Below, piece after piece: positions 11,204-24,800 of a DNA stretch of 64,000 nucleotides. Location of the stretch: positions 5,601,412 through 5,665,411 of the forward strand of contig NC_087385.1 in assembly GCF_963675165.1 (NCBI RefSeq), read 5' to 3'. Position 1 is the stretch's first letter, and every line of letters starts with the position of its first letter. Source of the stretch: Halichondria panicea. Taxonomy: Eukaryota; Porifera; Demospongiae; Suberitida; Halichondriidae. The notes beneath the pieces are model-generated. The model had not been told where the DNA came from and searched no databases. It saw nothing but the letters and a program-made list of their open reading frames with translations. The translations under genes and the position numbers were made by a program.

Positions 11204-12521
11204 CTAACTGTTGGTGCCAAATCGTCTCAATCTAGCAGATCGTACAGTGTCTAAATCGTCTGTATCTTGAGCTGGAACCACAGGTCTTCTCCTGACAGCT
11301 TCAGAGCTCGTTGCTGGATCAGTTCTAACATCACTTGAGTTGTAGTAGGGATTGTATGGAGGGACTTGATCTGGTGGATGGTAGTCAGAATCAGCCATTG
11401 ATCTCTCAATTGCTTCTTGTAGCTCACTGCTTTCTGAATGACTGGTGTTTGGTGTGGAGTTGGGTCTGGTGGGTGTCGCCTCCTGTTCCTCCATACTGCG
11501 TCGAATGGCTGCTTGTAACTCCCTCTCTTCAGTATCAGGACCATCTGGACGAGGTGTACCATCTCGGTGGCCTGCATGAGAAATTAATATGAGAACATTA
11601 ATGAACACTATACTTGTTAGTAAGTGATATGTTCTATTCTATATACCTGAGTAGTCTGCTCTGTAGGTGTATGTCCTTCTCCCACCAGTTTGAGCTCCCC
11701 CAGTTCGAGGATAACCTGCACCTGAGTGGAAAAAAGGGTTACCATTAAACAAGTAGTTACATAACATAATTACACTCGGTTAACTTCACACACATGAACT
11801 CACCTATTGAGAGTGGAATATCCATAAGCGTCTTCAATGGTCCAGATACGAATGCCAATCCAATCAAAATACCCGCTAGATGTCCAACAAACGAGACGTT
11901 TGGGAACAGCACAGAGATGAGTATCAGTTCAATCCAGCAGGCCAGTCTCATCGGTACAGGGAGTATGCCCATCACCCTGGCTACACCTCCAGGCTGCATA
12001 TGTGTGGTGACCACCTTAAGGGCAAATACAACGCCAGAAAATCCAACGGCACAAGACTGAATGTACGACCACTGATCGAATATCTCAGCAAGCATGTAGT
12101 TGATCCCCAAATACAGAGCACCAGTTCCCATAGAGAATACAGAGATCATGTACAGAAAGTAGGGAGTTCCAAAGTGTTTTTCAAGGGAGATAGCTTTCCA
12201 GATGAACGACGCCATGTTGTAGTAAAGATGGAAGTCACTCGAGTGAAAGAATGGGGAGAATAGCATTCGTTTCCACTGTTTTTGAAACCACACTCCTTGT
12301 ACACTGATGCATGCTTGTTGTAGAGACGGCCAGGCGATTACTCCAGGCTGTAGGTACGCTGCAATGTTCAGAGCGAGGACACCCAGGGTAACGGGGAAAT
12401 AGTCATTGCTTCTCGAGATGAAGTTGAATAGTTGGAACAGTTGCATACCCATCAGTAAGATCCCCATACCACCACCTCTTCCGTAGCCTCCACCTCCATA
12501 GCGTCTTCTGGAACGAAACAT
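11204..12521 (-). CDS. RHBDD1: RHBDD1/RHBDL4-type rhomboid protease
   Basis: Three exons (11804-12521, 11647-11715, 11204-11571) total 1155 nt and encode 384 aa. The rhomboid core has the catalytic serine in AVGFSGVVFALK and the catalytic histidine in GHLAGILIGL, with several hydrophobic membrane segments and WKRMLFSPFFHSSDFHLYYN matching the family loop. RHBDL4 is an ER intramembrane protease that clears ubiquitinated substrates through p97/VCP. The C-terminal exon carries a UIM-like helix (ERELQAAIRRSMEE), a second UIM-like helix (SELQEAIERSMAD), and an Arg-rich end (RSARLRRFGT) at the position of the VCP-binding motif. The human protein is known for one UIM plus a VBM, so the duplicate UIM is notable. 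It is divergently transcribed with the inversin-like gene. Confidence 0.92.
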
Positions 12522-12686
12522 GTTGATCTTTTAATTCAGCTAGCCTGAGATATTCTCAGCTTTTTAAGGTCAAAGGTTAGCCAAGTCTGTTTTGCTGACA
12601 TTAACCTTTGACCTTGACGTGTACGCGCATGCACATTAGAGCTTAGAAAAGAGGGGTGGGGCTGCTCTACTCTGACTTAGCACAAA
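12522..12686. promoter_or_regulatory. Bidirectional promoter with inverted pair of DR1 nuclear-receptor elements
   Basis: Only 165 bp separate the RHBDD1 ATG (12521, minus) and the inversin-like ATG (12687, plus). AAGGTCAAAGGTTA (12566-12579) and its exact inverse TAACCTTTGACCTT (12602-12615) lie 22 bp apart. Each reads as a DR1 hexamer repeat (AGGTCA-A-AGGTTA), the site type of HNF4/RXR-class nuclear receptors. A short palindrome CTGAGATATTCTCAG lies at 12545-12559. Binding is inferred and not shown. Confidence 0.6.
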
Positions 12687-15600
12687 ATGGCCTACACACA
12701 GCAATTGTCTCAAGAACCAATTGAAACGGAGCTACAGTACTATTTGGAGTATGCTAGAGCTATTCAAGAGCAGGAAAGATATGTCAATCAACAAGATCCC
12801 TACAATGCATACTCCTTTGGTGAGCCAACTGACTTCTGTTTTATATAATAGGTACTAGGATCAATCCTTTTCACCTCACTTGAATGCAAAGAAAACTTAG
12901 TCAACCACTACAGTGTACACAGTGGGACCACACCATTGGCTCTGTACACACACTTGAGGTCAATTAGTATACATGTAACGTTTCAGCTTTAATATTTCAA
13001 GTTAAGTGAAAAGGATGTGTATAACATTCTAGTCTAATAGTGATTCTTCTATGTGCCTATAAACACCCTTATATCTTTTTTCAGGTTACTCTCAGTTTGA
13101 GGGCATCCCTGAAGATGCTGAGCTGGCGTTCAGTAATGGAGTCACAGGAGTTAGGGGAACTGGAGAGAGACTGGCAGAGAAGTCAGTGCTCAGTTGGAGA
13201 GTGAAGAAGATCACAGGAACACAGATTAGTGACCTGGGTCAGAGCATGAGAGGAGGGAGTGAAATAGAGCTAAAAGATTTCGTGAAAGAGAGAGGTCCGT
13301 TTTGTGGGTCATTTATGTTTCAGTGCTGGCACCTGCTGATGTGTGTGTGTGTGTGTGTAGGTGGGCACAAGCTTGAGGGACTACACAAAGCTGCTGCACA
13401 GGGAGATAGGGGAGGGATCATGCACTGCATGAAGGTAGTCAAGACATGCAGTACATGTATACAATTATTAGAATACATTTGCCATGATAGCAATATGGAC
13501 CAGGAGCTCCTATCAATGAGATGGACTCTAATGGGTGTACCCCACTCATGTATGCCGCTATGGCGGACTCCATTCTAGCCATAGAGATGCTACTCAACTT
13601 CAGTGCCAGGAGAGAAAAGGTAAACTAGCTATATACACGTATCAAGAAGTTACTGGGGATTAACCTCATGCATATAGACGGATTCTGAAGGAAGGACTGC
13701 TGTGCACTACGCGGCTTTCTTTGGGAAGCACAGAGCAATGAAGTTTCTCATAGAAGCAGCAGCCGATTGGACACCTAGGTATGTGCAAACATATCCCATT
13801 CAGACTGGCACCATGATAACATGCTTGTACCTGTAGAGATGTGTACGGAAGAACTCCTCTACACTGGTCGGCAGCTAATAAGAACACAAAGTGCTTAATG
13901 GTACTGCTCAAGCATGCAAGGTATGTAAGCGGATGCCTTGCAATAGCTAGCAAACATGACCACTTGATGGATGAGCTATTGTTTCTCCTCCTATGTACAG
14001 TATTGTGATGGGGGACATAAACCCGCGAGACAATGAGGATATGACCCCTGTGCACTGTGCAGCACAGTTTGGAAGAGCTAAGCACATCACACTACTCAAT
14101 GAAGGTATGTGTTTGCTTTGTATGTTCCTACTAATGAACGACATTAGCAATTAACAATTACATTCGCATTGTTGATTTTGCTCTCTATATACTCACAGCT
14201 GATGCTGACGTCACAGCTGTGGACATTGAGGGCAAGACGGCACTTCATTGGACAGTTAACAACCCAGACTCCTCCTCCATCCTAGCGCTGGTGGAAGCAT
14301 ACCCTCCACTCACCAGTAAAAAGTAAGTGTAGATGTTCATACTTTCTTACTAGGAAGGAGCATAAAAAAAATGTGCACACCACGTTATAAAGCTATACTG
14401 GATGCATATTAGTTGTTATGGCTGTTGAAACATTCAACTACACCTCCATTATGCGGCAACGCTACTTGCTTTGCTTTTTGTGTAGGGATGTAAACAGAAA
14501 CAGTGTTCTCCACCTAGCTGCTAGTGTTGGCTCAACTCACATTGTGGATACTCTGCTGAAACTGAGTGGGTAAGTGAGCTAAAATTAGTAGTGGCAAGTA
14601 ATAACTTCTTCTTTCCCAGTGTTGAGATTGATGCCACCAACGAGCAAGGGAGAACAGCTCTACACCTGGCCTGCAAGAATGGCCGTCCCGACACAGCACA
14701 GGTGCTGCTAGCTAACAGAGCGTTGGATTCTCCAGTTGACGCTGATGGCTCAACTGCTCTACACTATGCTGTTGAGGCGAAGTCCTTGTGGATTGTGAAA
14801 GCGTTTAATCAACTGTCGAATCTAACCCACGTTCCTAACAGGGAGGGGAAGACACCTCTCATGGTGGCAGCTGAACATGACCTGGGAGACATATTGAGCA
14901 TCCTTGTCAAGAACAGGAGTGTAGCAAAGTCAGTGGATAGTGTGGATCCAAATGGACGTTCAGGTAACAATCATGATTATGAGCTTGCTATTTTGTTTGT
15001 TTGCTTTTATGGGCAAGGGATTCCTAAATAGGACTCCCAAGACTTGAAAAATTCAAAAGAATTCACCTTTACAGCAGTAAACTGCCTTGCTGTTGACTCC
15101 CCAATGCACCAGTTTTATAGTTACACCATGCAGCAACTAGTTATGGTTTCCCAAGTAATGCATTCCTGACTATGAATTCACTTATTTCCAGCACTTCACC
15201 TGGCTGCACAGAGTGGTTCCTCTGAGTGCATTGCATCACTTCTCTCCTCGGGAGCTAACCCAAACCTCCAAGACCAACTTCAACAGTCACCCCTTTTTTT
15301 AGCAATTGAGCAAGGCCATGCAGAGTGTGTGCAGTTGGTGAGTCAATAGTTGAAGTGTCCTGGTGGTGAAGGGTCATCACACTTTATGTAGCCTGAGTGC
15401 GTATATATAAAAGCTACACACTGGCATGCCTAACAGATGATATGTACATGCAGCTTGTGTCCAGAGGGTGTCAACCAGACACTCAAGACAGTGAGGGTCA
15501 AGCTCCACTACACCTGGCAGTCCTAAGCAACCAAGTCGGCTGTGTTCAATCTCTGGCCCAATCCGGAGCAGACATGAACATTCAAGACAGCAATAGAGAC

Positions 15601-17643
15601 TCTGCCCTGCATGTGAGTGAGAAAATAATCAGTGAAGCATTATATTGGTGTCCATGTATTATTGTATAGATGGCAGCATACTCTGGTAATGACCAAGCTG
15701 CTACTACTCTGCTCGAGTATGGAGCCAACCCAAACATTCAGGTGCAGTAATTATTGTTAATCTTGAGATTATGAGATTCACCTCACATGCATGTAATCTA
15801 ATGCAGAATGTGAATGGCTGGAGTCCCGTTCATTATGCTTCCATGGAGGGACATTTGGAATGTCTGGCCACACTGGTCACACACAGAGCATACACAAACT
15901 TCATGGACTTTTCAGATGAAAGGTACTGTGCAGTATTCACATGCTAACAACTATTACAATTATCTGCCATTCACTGTTTCTTTCCTCTATAGTCGTACTC
16001 CAATGGACTTTGCAGTCATGAACGGTCATGTGGACTGTGTGGACATATTGACTCAGGCAGGCGCTCTGGCTACTGATGGCATACGAGCCTTGGCAGCTGT
16101 CAGTATTCAGTCTGCATACAGGGCATATCGGTATTGCAAAAACTCTCTATAAATAGCTAGAGCTCCCCTTACCCTCAGTAGATCATACAGCACACACACA
16201 CTGAAGCCTAGCCACAAAGTTGAGATAAATTCTTTGTCTATAATTTCGCAGGGCAAGATGTGATCTCTCAAAGCTGAGGAAGAAAGCGAGAGCTGTCACT
16301 GTCATTGCAGCGAGAGTGAGAGGGTACATACAGCGTGGAAGGTTCAAAGAGATGGTGAAGAGACATTATGCAGCTGTACTCATCCAATCATACGTCAGGT
16401 GAGCTAATCTAATATTCAAATCCCTTCTAATTAAGTCACACACCATGCACCATCCAGGGGGTTTTTACAAAGAGTAAAGTTTAGGGTTCAGCTGTCCCAG
16501 TATCGCTCGCAAAAGCAACACTACCAACTAATGGTAGATTATGGACAAAGAGTAGCCAGTGACCATGATAACGCTCGGCTGAAGACCTTTCAGAGAGAAG
16601 ATTTTGTTACTTCTTCTGAAAGTGAGTCTAAATTTGTTTATCTTGTTCACTTTGATTAAAATATTCATCAGATTTGACGGTTTTGGACATCTACAACATC
16701 AAAGAGCAAAGGGAAGCTGAAAAGAAGCTACGTCTTGAGAAAGCACTGCAGATGCGTGAAATATTCTTAGAGAAGCAGAAAAACTGGAGGGATTTTCGAG
16801 AAGCTGAACAAAAAAGGCGTGATGAAAAAGCCAAAAGAGAGGAGCTTGATCGATACGCTGAGATAATGGCCAAAAGTCGAGTAAGAAAAGAGTACAGTGA
16901 ACTGATGTTCCAACAGACACAAACTGTTCGATCACACACTGAAGCAGCATTGGTCATTCAGAGAGCATACCGCAGAATGAGATTGAAGCACTCACTGTTG
17001 GAGAGAATGACCCAGCACGGTGTGGAGCGAAGGAGGTTAAAAGAAGAGAGGGCAGCTAGAATAATTCAGAGGTCATGGAGGGAATATCATCGGCTCAAGG
17101 TCTACCAACTGATGAACTATAAGAAGATTCGAACCAGCCCTGTCATAACACTGAGAGCTGGTCATCTTCTGAAGGAGGTTGCCTCATATCAGAAAGGAAT
17201 CTCAATAACAGGTGCTTGCATGTACTGGGTACAAAACCTCAATACGAATGTGGTAGCAATCAATTAGCTACTAGTCCCACTGTTTATTTCTATTAGGTAA
17301 CCCACGGCGAAGAGTTCACCAGACAGAGCAAAGTGGATTCAAACTGTTCCGACCAACCACTAGAGATCTGCTGCTCAAGCCCCAATCAACCCTGGTCAGC
17401 CCAGGACGATCCTCTGTCCGCCCCACATCCGACACCAACCAATCACTGAGTTACCTGTTGTCTAGGCAATGCACTATCGCTAAGGAGACACCAAGGCAGC
17501 ACACTTTGATGCATAGCGAGGGCAGACTCAAGAGACAAGGCCGTATACTACCAGAACTGTTTATTAGAGAGAACACCACTCTACCAGCTCATGCAAACAC
17601 TAAGAAAACAAGACTTCATTTACCAAACATTGTTCGAACATGA
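12687..17643 (+). CDS. INVS: Inversin-like ankyrin-repeat/IQ protein
   Basis: Nineteen exons (12687-12819, 13085-13294, 13361-13434, 13491-13619, 13678-13778, 13837-13920, 14001-14104, 14199-14322, 14486-14569, 14620-14963, 15192-15337, 15454-15612, 15670-15741, 15807-15922, 15993-16130, 16252-16398, 16458-16621, 16672-17211, 17297-17643) close in frame to 1071 aa. After an unassigned N-terminus, ankyrin repeats run from about 13361 to 16060 (for example GRTPLHWSA, GKTALHW, GRTALHLACKNG, GSTALHYA). IQ-type motifs follow (AVSIQSAYRAYR, AVLIQSYVRGF, ALVIQRAYRRMR, RIIQRSWREY), with a charged coiled-coil stretch at about 16700-16920. Ankyrin array plus IQ motifs matches inversin/NPHP2, a ciliary inversin-compartment and Wnt-switch protein. 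IQ motifs are more numerous than in vertebrate inversin, so another ANK-IQ ciliary protein is possible. Confidence 0.75.
13341..13358. repeat. (GT)9 microsatellite at a 3' splice site
   Basis: The repeat directly precedes the acceptor TAG of inversin-like exon 3 (exon from 13361) and occupies the place of the polypyrimidine tract. Confidence 0.9.
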
Positions 17644-17834
17644 TTGTTTTGTTATCTATATATTTTTGCAAAGTACATAATAATGTAAAGTATAATTATG
17701 TGATATAGAAAGTCCATGACTTAAAATAAAAAACTTCAGTGATTATAATATGACAGAAAATAAATGTGAAATTTAATTGTAGACAAAAATAAAACACATG
17801 ACAAATATAAGTAACATAGCTACCTACACCAGCC

Positions 17835-18889
17835 CTAACCACAAAGGTCTCTCAAATAGTTTTGTTCTAGTGAGTCAGTGTCCACAAGTGAGGAGCAGTC
17901 CACTCCAGCTGATCTTCTCTCAACAGCGTCAGTGCGGCTATCTTTCAGAGGGCCAATGGTCGGTAGGTCAGGGCCAGAACTTGGAAGTGTAGTTCTTGAG
18001 TTTACTTCTTCAACTGGCTGCAGAGGTGCATACTTTACACACACGGAATAGGGTAGAGCAGAATTGTTGCTGAAATCTGAGACAGCAAGAGAGTCGTCGA
18101 AAGTTAGCACCAGAGGGTCTTTCTCGTCATGGTAACGAACAGTAGCTCTGTAGTTGTCCATCCTTTGCCAGCGCTCAAGGATGAGGTCAATTCGTGACAT
18201 CTGTAGGAGGTACAGGGGGTCGTTGGCAGCCTCCGGTGTGCACATGTGACCCCCCACATAGCATCTGGTGTTCAGACTGACAAACAATTGAATAGAATTG
18301 TGAAACTGGTCAAAATGATCGGCTCTAAGAGAAAGAAATTCTTCTTCGATATGAGAACGGCTTGGGTACTGAAAAACAGCATACTCTCGTTTCAAGCAGG
18401 TGCCTTCAGCAGAAGGAGTCACAACAAACTGTCCTTCTTGAAATGGGCCAGACTTTACACACATAGTGACATTATCAGCAGAATTTCCAAATCCAGATTC
18501 AGGATCAAATACAGACGACTCATACGGTCTGCTAGGTTTCATACTCCAATCCCAGTACGGAATGGTGATGGATGGCTCCACCATTCTCAGTAGATTCTCA
18601 TACTCAAGAAGAAAATATCGATGCCAGGGGAAGAATTGACTCGTGTCAGACATTACGTATTGAGCAATCGTGTTGAAAGAGTCTTCGTAGCGTTTGATGA
18701 GTTCATTGTACAGCGGCTGAAACTCAGGGCTGGTGGATACAGTTTTGACAGTGCTGATGTAGCGTTGCTTTTCAGTCTGAGAGAGGGTGGTCCAATCTTG
18801 TCGGTAGCGGCAACAGGAGGTTAGCTTTCCGTCCACACACTGACATACACTACCAGTCGAGTACAATTCACTTTCACCAGAGCAACCAT
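17835..18889 (-). other. T1 tyrosinase-like domain exon, copper sites degenerate
   Basis: A Cys-rich entry ([18 protein letters not shown]) leads to [13 protein letters not shown] and IPYWDW, which define a tyrosinase/hemocyanin-type fold. The CuA site keeps only the HR histidine; the residue expected to be His nine positions earlier is Ser and no upstream His is present. At CuB, FHNSIQ keeps the first His but has Gln at the +4 His position, and [13 protein letters not shown] has Gln-Met where the family has LHH. About two of six ligands remain. Loss of oxidase activity is inferred; the fold may be kept for binding. Confidence 0.85.
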
Positions 18890-21800
18890 CTGTAGGTAAA
18901 GGCACAGGATATTAATTATAGTGTTAAATGTGATGTACGACAATTGGCAATAATGTCAACGGAGCTGATTAGAACTGCTAGAACAACATATTTGACAGCA
19001 ATCTACCAATTTAGATCTAGAGGCATTTGATGGCTTACTGGTGGCAGCAGCATTAGCACGAGCCGGTGTGCAGGTTGGCATGGGAGCAGACCAACTCCCG
19101 TTGGTCATACACTGGAGGACAATAGAGTCCTGCGTCTGGAAGCCATCATCACAGACAAAGTAGACACGAGAGCCAACAGAGAAGTCACTCATTACTGCCC
19201 TGCCATTGACAGGCCTGCCCGGGTCACCACACTCGACACCTGCAAGGGGAGACACACACACAAGAAGTTAGCCTGAGAATACATGTGTTGGGCGGCAATT
19301 AACCAACAAAATGTGTATAGCAATCCAGAGCAACCTCCTATACTACAAAGTCAATTCTGCAAACTCATACTCACTAGTACATGCTGGCTCCCGGCCACTC
19401 CACACTCCCCCAGGCTGGCAGGTCCTCATCTGTGGGCCAGTGAGGACGAACCCAGGGTTACAGCTGTACTCCGCCATAGATCCTACTCTCAGGCTGGCTA
19501 TGGCAACGTTGCCATCAGCAATTGCAGGAAGAGACGTGCATTGCAATGCTGTAACGAAAAATGTAGTACAATTTGTCACAATACCTCCTACACTATTGTA
19601 TACGTGTATGTACTAGCAACAGACCCAAAAATAATTACAATAATGGTTATGGTTATACTCACGTATGCACATAGGCTCCTCCCCACTCCACTCTCCCGAT
19701 TGCAAACATTCTCTGAAGATAACATCAGTGCGTCGAATATTGTACCCCGTGTTACAGAAGTAGGTGACACGAGAGCCGACTGTAACTCCATCCCCCAGCA
19801 CCCGTCCGTTGTCAGGGTTCGCAAGGACGGGGCACATCACAGCTGTAAGGTGCATGGCAACTTGCTAATAGTACGTACGTTGCTATAAATCTTCTCTACT
19901 GCTGTGACTGTTAGAATAGTTAGTATTGTATATACTATGGCAAAACACTGATGATGGCTCTCAGGCCAGCTCTATATATAGTAACTTACGGTTACAGCTT
20001 GGAAGGACCCCACTCCACTGTTGGTTACTCAAGCAGACTCTGTTCCCACCTGCTGACAACATGTAGCCGTTGTTGCAGCTGTACTCCACCATAGAGCCGA
20101 CTATAGTGGCTCTGAGAACCCTACCTCCGTTGACTGGAGTTCCAGGATCACCACAGGAGTCAGGTACTGTCCCTATCACTGTGTGAGGGTGGGGTGCAAG
20201 AGGTCATTAAATACTGAGAATCTTTGCATAATACGAAATCCACTCTTCGAACTACACCATACTCACAGCTGCATGTTGGTTCCATTCCATTCCACTGTCC
20301 TGATGCCAGACATTGTCTCGTCGTGGGCCCGTTCACCTCATAGCCTTCACGACAGCTGTACACCGCCTCCCTCTCAAACACAGTACCCCCTGTAGTATCC
20401 ACCAGGCCATTGACCGGGGGCATTAGTTGACCACAGTCAATCACTGCATGGGGAGACAATACGGTTGACCCACCAAACAAAATAGTTATATTCTCACCAC
20501 TCCTTTCTGTTTAAGAGTATACAAAAATATCTTAATTGACTGCTAGATAACTGCTCTTACCTCGGCAAGTTGGGGCCATGCCACCCCACATGCTGGTAGA
20601 GCCACACAGTCGGAAGTCTGAGCCAACTAACACAAACCCTCCATCACAAAAGTAACGAGCTATTCGGTTGAGTGTTGTGCCCTGGAGTGTGGTCACTCTA
20701 CCATTAGCTGGATCCTCCAGGACCCCGCAGTCAATAACTGCACAGGTGTGTATGGGGGAGAGGGTAAGTTTATAGTTTACATGTACAGCTGTGAAATTCT
20801 ATATAACAATAACCAACACTAAGCACATCCACATTAGTAGCTTACAAGAGCAGACAGGATCACTGCCAGTCCACTGGCCACCACTCTGACACTCCCTCAT
20901 CATTGGTCCATCCAGTTGGTATCCACGGCTACAGGTGTACGATACAACAGAGCCGACAGTGGTGGTTGTCATAAGTATGGCCCCATTAGATGGGTCAGAG
21001 AGAGTGGAACACATCACAGTATCAGGGAGGGCTGCAAGAGAGACAAAATGTCAAAGGGTACTGTTCTTAGTGACTCAAATAGCCTTATCTGTTCTCAAAT
21101 TAACCTTTAACAGCTGAACACACACTGTATGATTAATGTGGAGAAATGCTGAGAGAGTGAGGAAAAGAAAGGAAGATAGTGAGGAACATTGGGGGAGATA
21201 GAGATAAATAATAGTGGAGGACACAGTTGGGAATAAAAGGGAGAAAGAAGGGGATTGTGGAGAAGTAAGGAGGAGAGAATTTTGGACTTTACAAATTTAG
21301 TTACAAGTTCTAAATTTAATGCAGTGTACAGTACGTCTATGCCTACACTTCTTACGTTCACATGATGGCTCCTCTCCATCCCATTGGCTATTCTCACGAC
21401 ATGTTCGTTTGAGCAAACCGTTTGACTGTATGAACCCAGCATTACAGGTGTACAGAGCAGCTCCTCCAAAACAGGAGTGAGTGACAAACACGCCCCCATT
21501 GATAGGACTCATCAGAGTAGGACACACAATCTCTACACACACGGAGACAGAGGTTAAGAAAATAATTAGGATGAAAGTTTAGTCAGTGGATATTTAATGT
21601 GACATTTATTCAACATTAATGTACATGCACGTACATGCTCAAACTTACTTATACAGCGAGGGGGTGCTCCAGACCAGCTGTTCTGACTGCTGGAGACTAC
21701 TGCACACTCTCGTGTTGAGTCACCAACCAGTCTATAGCCAGTGATGCAGCTGTACGTTGCTATAGAGCCAATAGCGTTATTGGTGTAAGTAACCATTCCA

Positions 21801-24800
21801 TTCATCGGATTGGTCAGTTCCATCTCGTCACAGTTATCCCCTGGAAAAATGCACACATGAAATTTCACGTGATGCGTATATGATTTACAAATAATTATGG
21901 CATCAAAATAATTGAGCTGGAAAACAAATACCTAAATTAGAGCGTAGAATGCGTGCGGTGTTGACTCACTGATGCATACTGGCTCCTCCTCTGTCCACCT
22001 CCCATCATCTCCGCACAGTCGAGCAATGACACCCAACACGGCATAGCCACTGTTACATACGTACACTGCACGAGAGCCTGCCGTTCGAGTGCTCACTACC
22101 ACAAGGCCGTTGGTCAGGCCGGGTAGCACGGGACACGTCACAGCTGTGGGGGAGGGAGAGGGGAAGAGATGAGCAGCATCAATAAGTTATTATACCATGT
22201 GTAACTTATATTGAGTTCATGGTCACATGTATGCATACCACGACTTGTATATCAGTCGATAAAAATCAGCAACCAAACACTACATTTCAATATGGCTTGT
22301 AGGTAGGTACGTACATGGATGTATGCCCCCCATATATATCTTACCTTCACAGACAGGCTGCTCCCCCGTCCACTGTCCATCTTCAACACAAATTCTTGTT
22401 GTGCTACCCCTCAAAACGAAGCCGGGGTTACAGCGATATACAGCCTCCCCCCCTACTGCACGCCCTCTCACCTCAACCATCCCGTCCTCAGGGGCTGACA
22501 AGTCAGTGCACACAATCACTGCATTAGGGGCAAGAGATCCTCACAATTAAGACCAGAAAGAGACATGTTGTTAAATAGATTTCCAGTCAAGTAAAATAGT
22601 AAAATATATACGAGTCACACTTTATTAACAATAAACCACAGACAGATATGTGTACAGGATAGAAAATAGGTACACAAATAAACTGAAGTACATATCATGC
22701 TTGTGTATATATGAAAAGCTTTGTGGTATAAGACTTATGTGTTTTGCCACATGAATAAATTTAATGCACAATCGAAGCTCACTTTGACAAGTAGGTGGTT
22801 CATTGCTCCACATTTCCGACTCTAAACATTCCGACGCGTCTGACCCCATAAGTGTGTATCCGAGGGAGCAGCTGTAACGGGCCAGAGAGCCCACTGTTCT
22901 AGTGGGGGTGTCCACAACTCCACCACTGGGGTTGGCAAGCTCAGGACACTGTAACGCTGTGTGTGTGTGTGAGGAGGGTGGGCCGGGGATTAAAAGCTGT
23001 TAGAACAAAATCTAGAAATAAACTTTGAACTTTGAGTGAGAGTGCATGAGAGAGCTGACCTTCACAGGTTGGTTGTGTGTTACTCCAGAGCCCCTCCTCC
23101 AAACACTCACGGCTGTCGGGGCCAACTAATTTGTGGTGGGTGTCACACGAGTAGTTGGCCTGGGAACCAAACGTTGTACCAGACAAGAACACCCTCCCCC
23201 TCTGTGGGGGGTCCAAGTTGCCACAGTCCACCACTGTAGGGTTTGATAGCTAAATAATGTAGACAAAATGTACAGTTTTCGTTGCCCAACAATGTCTGCA
23301 AATCAATGAGTGTAGAGCTGTAATTGATGAGGCTACATACCTTGCTGGTATGTGTTTTGGGTGTGTAGTGAGCACTACATACACCATAGGCACAACATAA
23401 ACTCCAGACAGACATTGAACTTATTTGGGCACTGCTAAAGACAGTATCCCTTGTGTGAGTACCTAGTCTAACTACGGTAGCTACTGAGAATCTTTCGTCG
23501 CTAGAAAACGCACTAGCTCTCTGAACTACACCATACTCACAGCTGCATGTTGGTTCCATTCCATTCCACTGTCCTGATGCCAGACATTGTCTCGTTGTGG
23601 GCCCGTTCACCTCATAGCCCTCACGACAGCTGTACACCGCCTCCCTCTCAAACACAGTACCCCCTGTAGTATCCACCAGGCCATTGACCGGGGGCATTAG
23701 TTGACCACAGTCAACCGCTATACGGGGAAAACAATACAGTTGAAACCAACCCAAAAAAATATTTTCACCACTCTTCTTTCTGTTTAAGAGCACACAAAAA
23801 ATGAATTGCTAGATAACTGCTTACCTCGGCAAGTTGGGGCCATTCCACCCCACATGCTGGTAGAGCCACACAGTCGGAAGTTTGAGCCAACTGTCACAAA
23901 CCCTCTATCACAAAAGTAACGAGCTATTCGGTTGAGTGTTGTGCCCTGGAGTGTGGTCACTCTACCATTAGCTGGATCCTCCAGGGCCCCGCAGTCAATA
24001 ACTGCACAGGTGTGTATGGGGGGGGGGGAGAGGGTCAGTTTATAGTATTTAACATAATCAACACCAAACACATCAACATTAATACAAGTCATATAAGTAG
24101 CTTACAAGAGCAGACAGGATCACTGCCAGTCCAGTTGCCACCACTCTGACACTCCCTCGTCATTGGTCCATCCAGTCGGTATCCACGGCTACAGGTGTAC
24201 GATACAACAGAGCCGACAGTGGTGTTTGTCATAAGTATGGCCCCATTAGATGGGTCAGAGAGAGTGGGACACATCACAGTATCAGGGAGGGCTGCAGGAT
24301 AATGAATAGTGCTCTTAGTGACTCAAAAATTATAGCCTTAATCTGTTCCTTTAACACACTCTATAATAAAGTCATCCCGAATGTTTTTGAAAATGTCTGT
24401 TATAAATTAAGTTAATGCAGACCTGTACAGTATAATCTGTGAGAGTACAATATTGAGTATATCACTTGTATAATATACAAGCTGTTTAGGCCAAAACTAA
24501 ATGTGATTCAGAGGGAATTAAATGATTGAACTATGGGAGTGGTATGGATTGTAGACAGAGACATTCTTAATTGTAATTGTATCAGATACACTACAGATTA
24601 TGATTGAGTGCATAGTTACGTACGTTGGCAAACAGGGCTCATTCCACTCCAGCTGCCATTAGCCAGGCACACTCTGATAAAGGGGCTAGTCAAGACAAAG
24701 CCTACGTCACACTGGTAGATAGGAACAGAGCCGAGGGTTGTCAAGGGGAGCTTTATATCTCCGTTAATAGGCGGAAGCAGCAAACCACAATCAATCGCTG

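Noticed and set aside
17835..18889. Active tyrosinase or catechol oxidase
   Set aside because: Only about two of six copper-ligand histidines remain.
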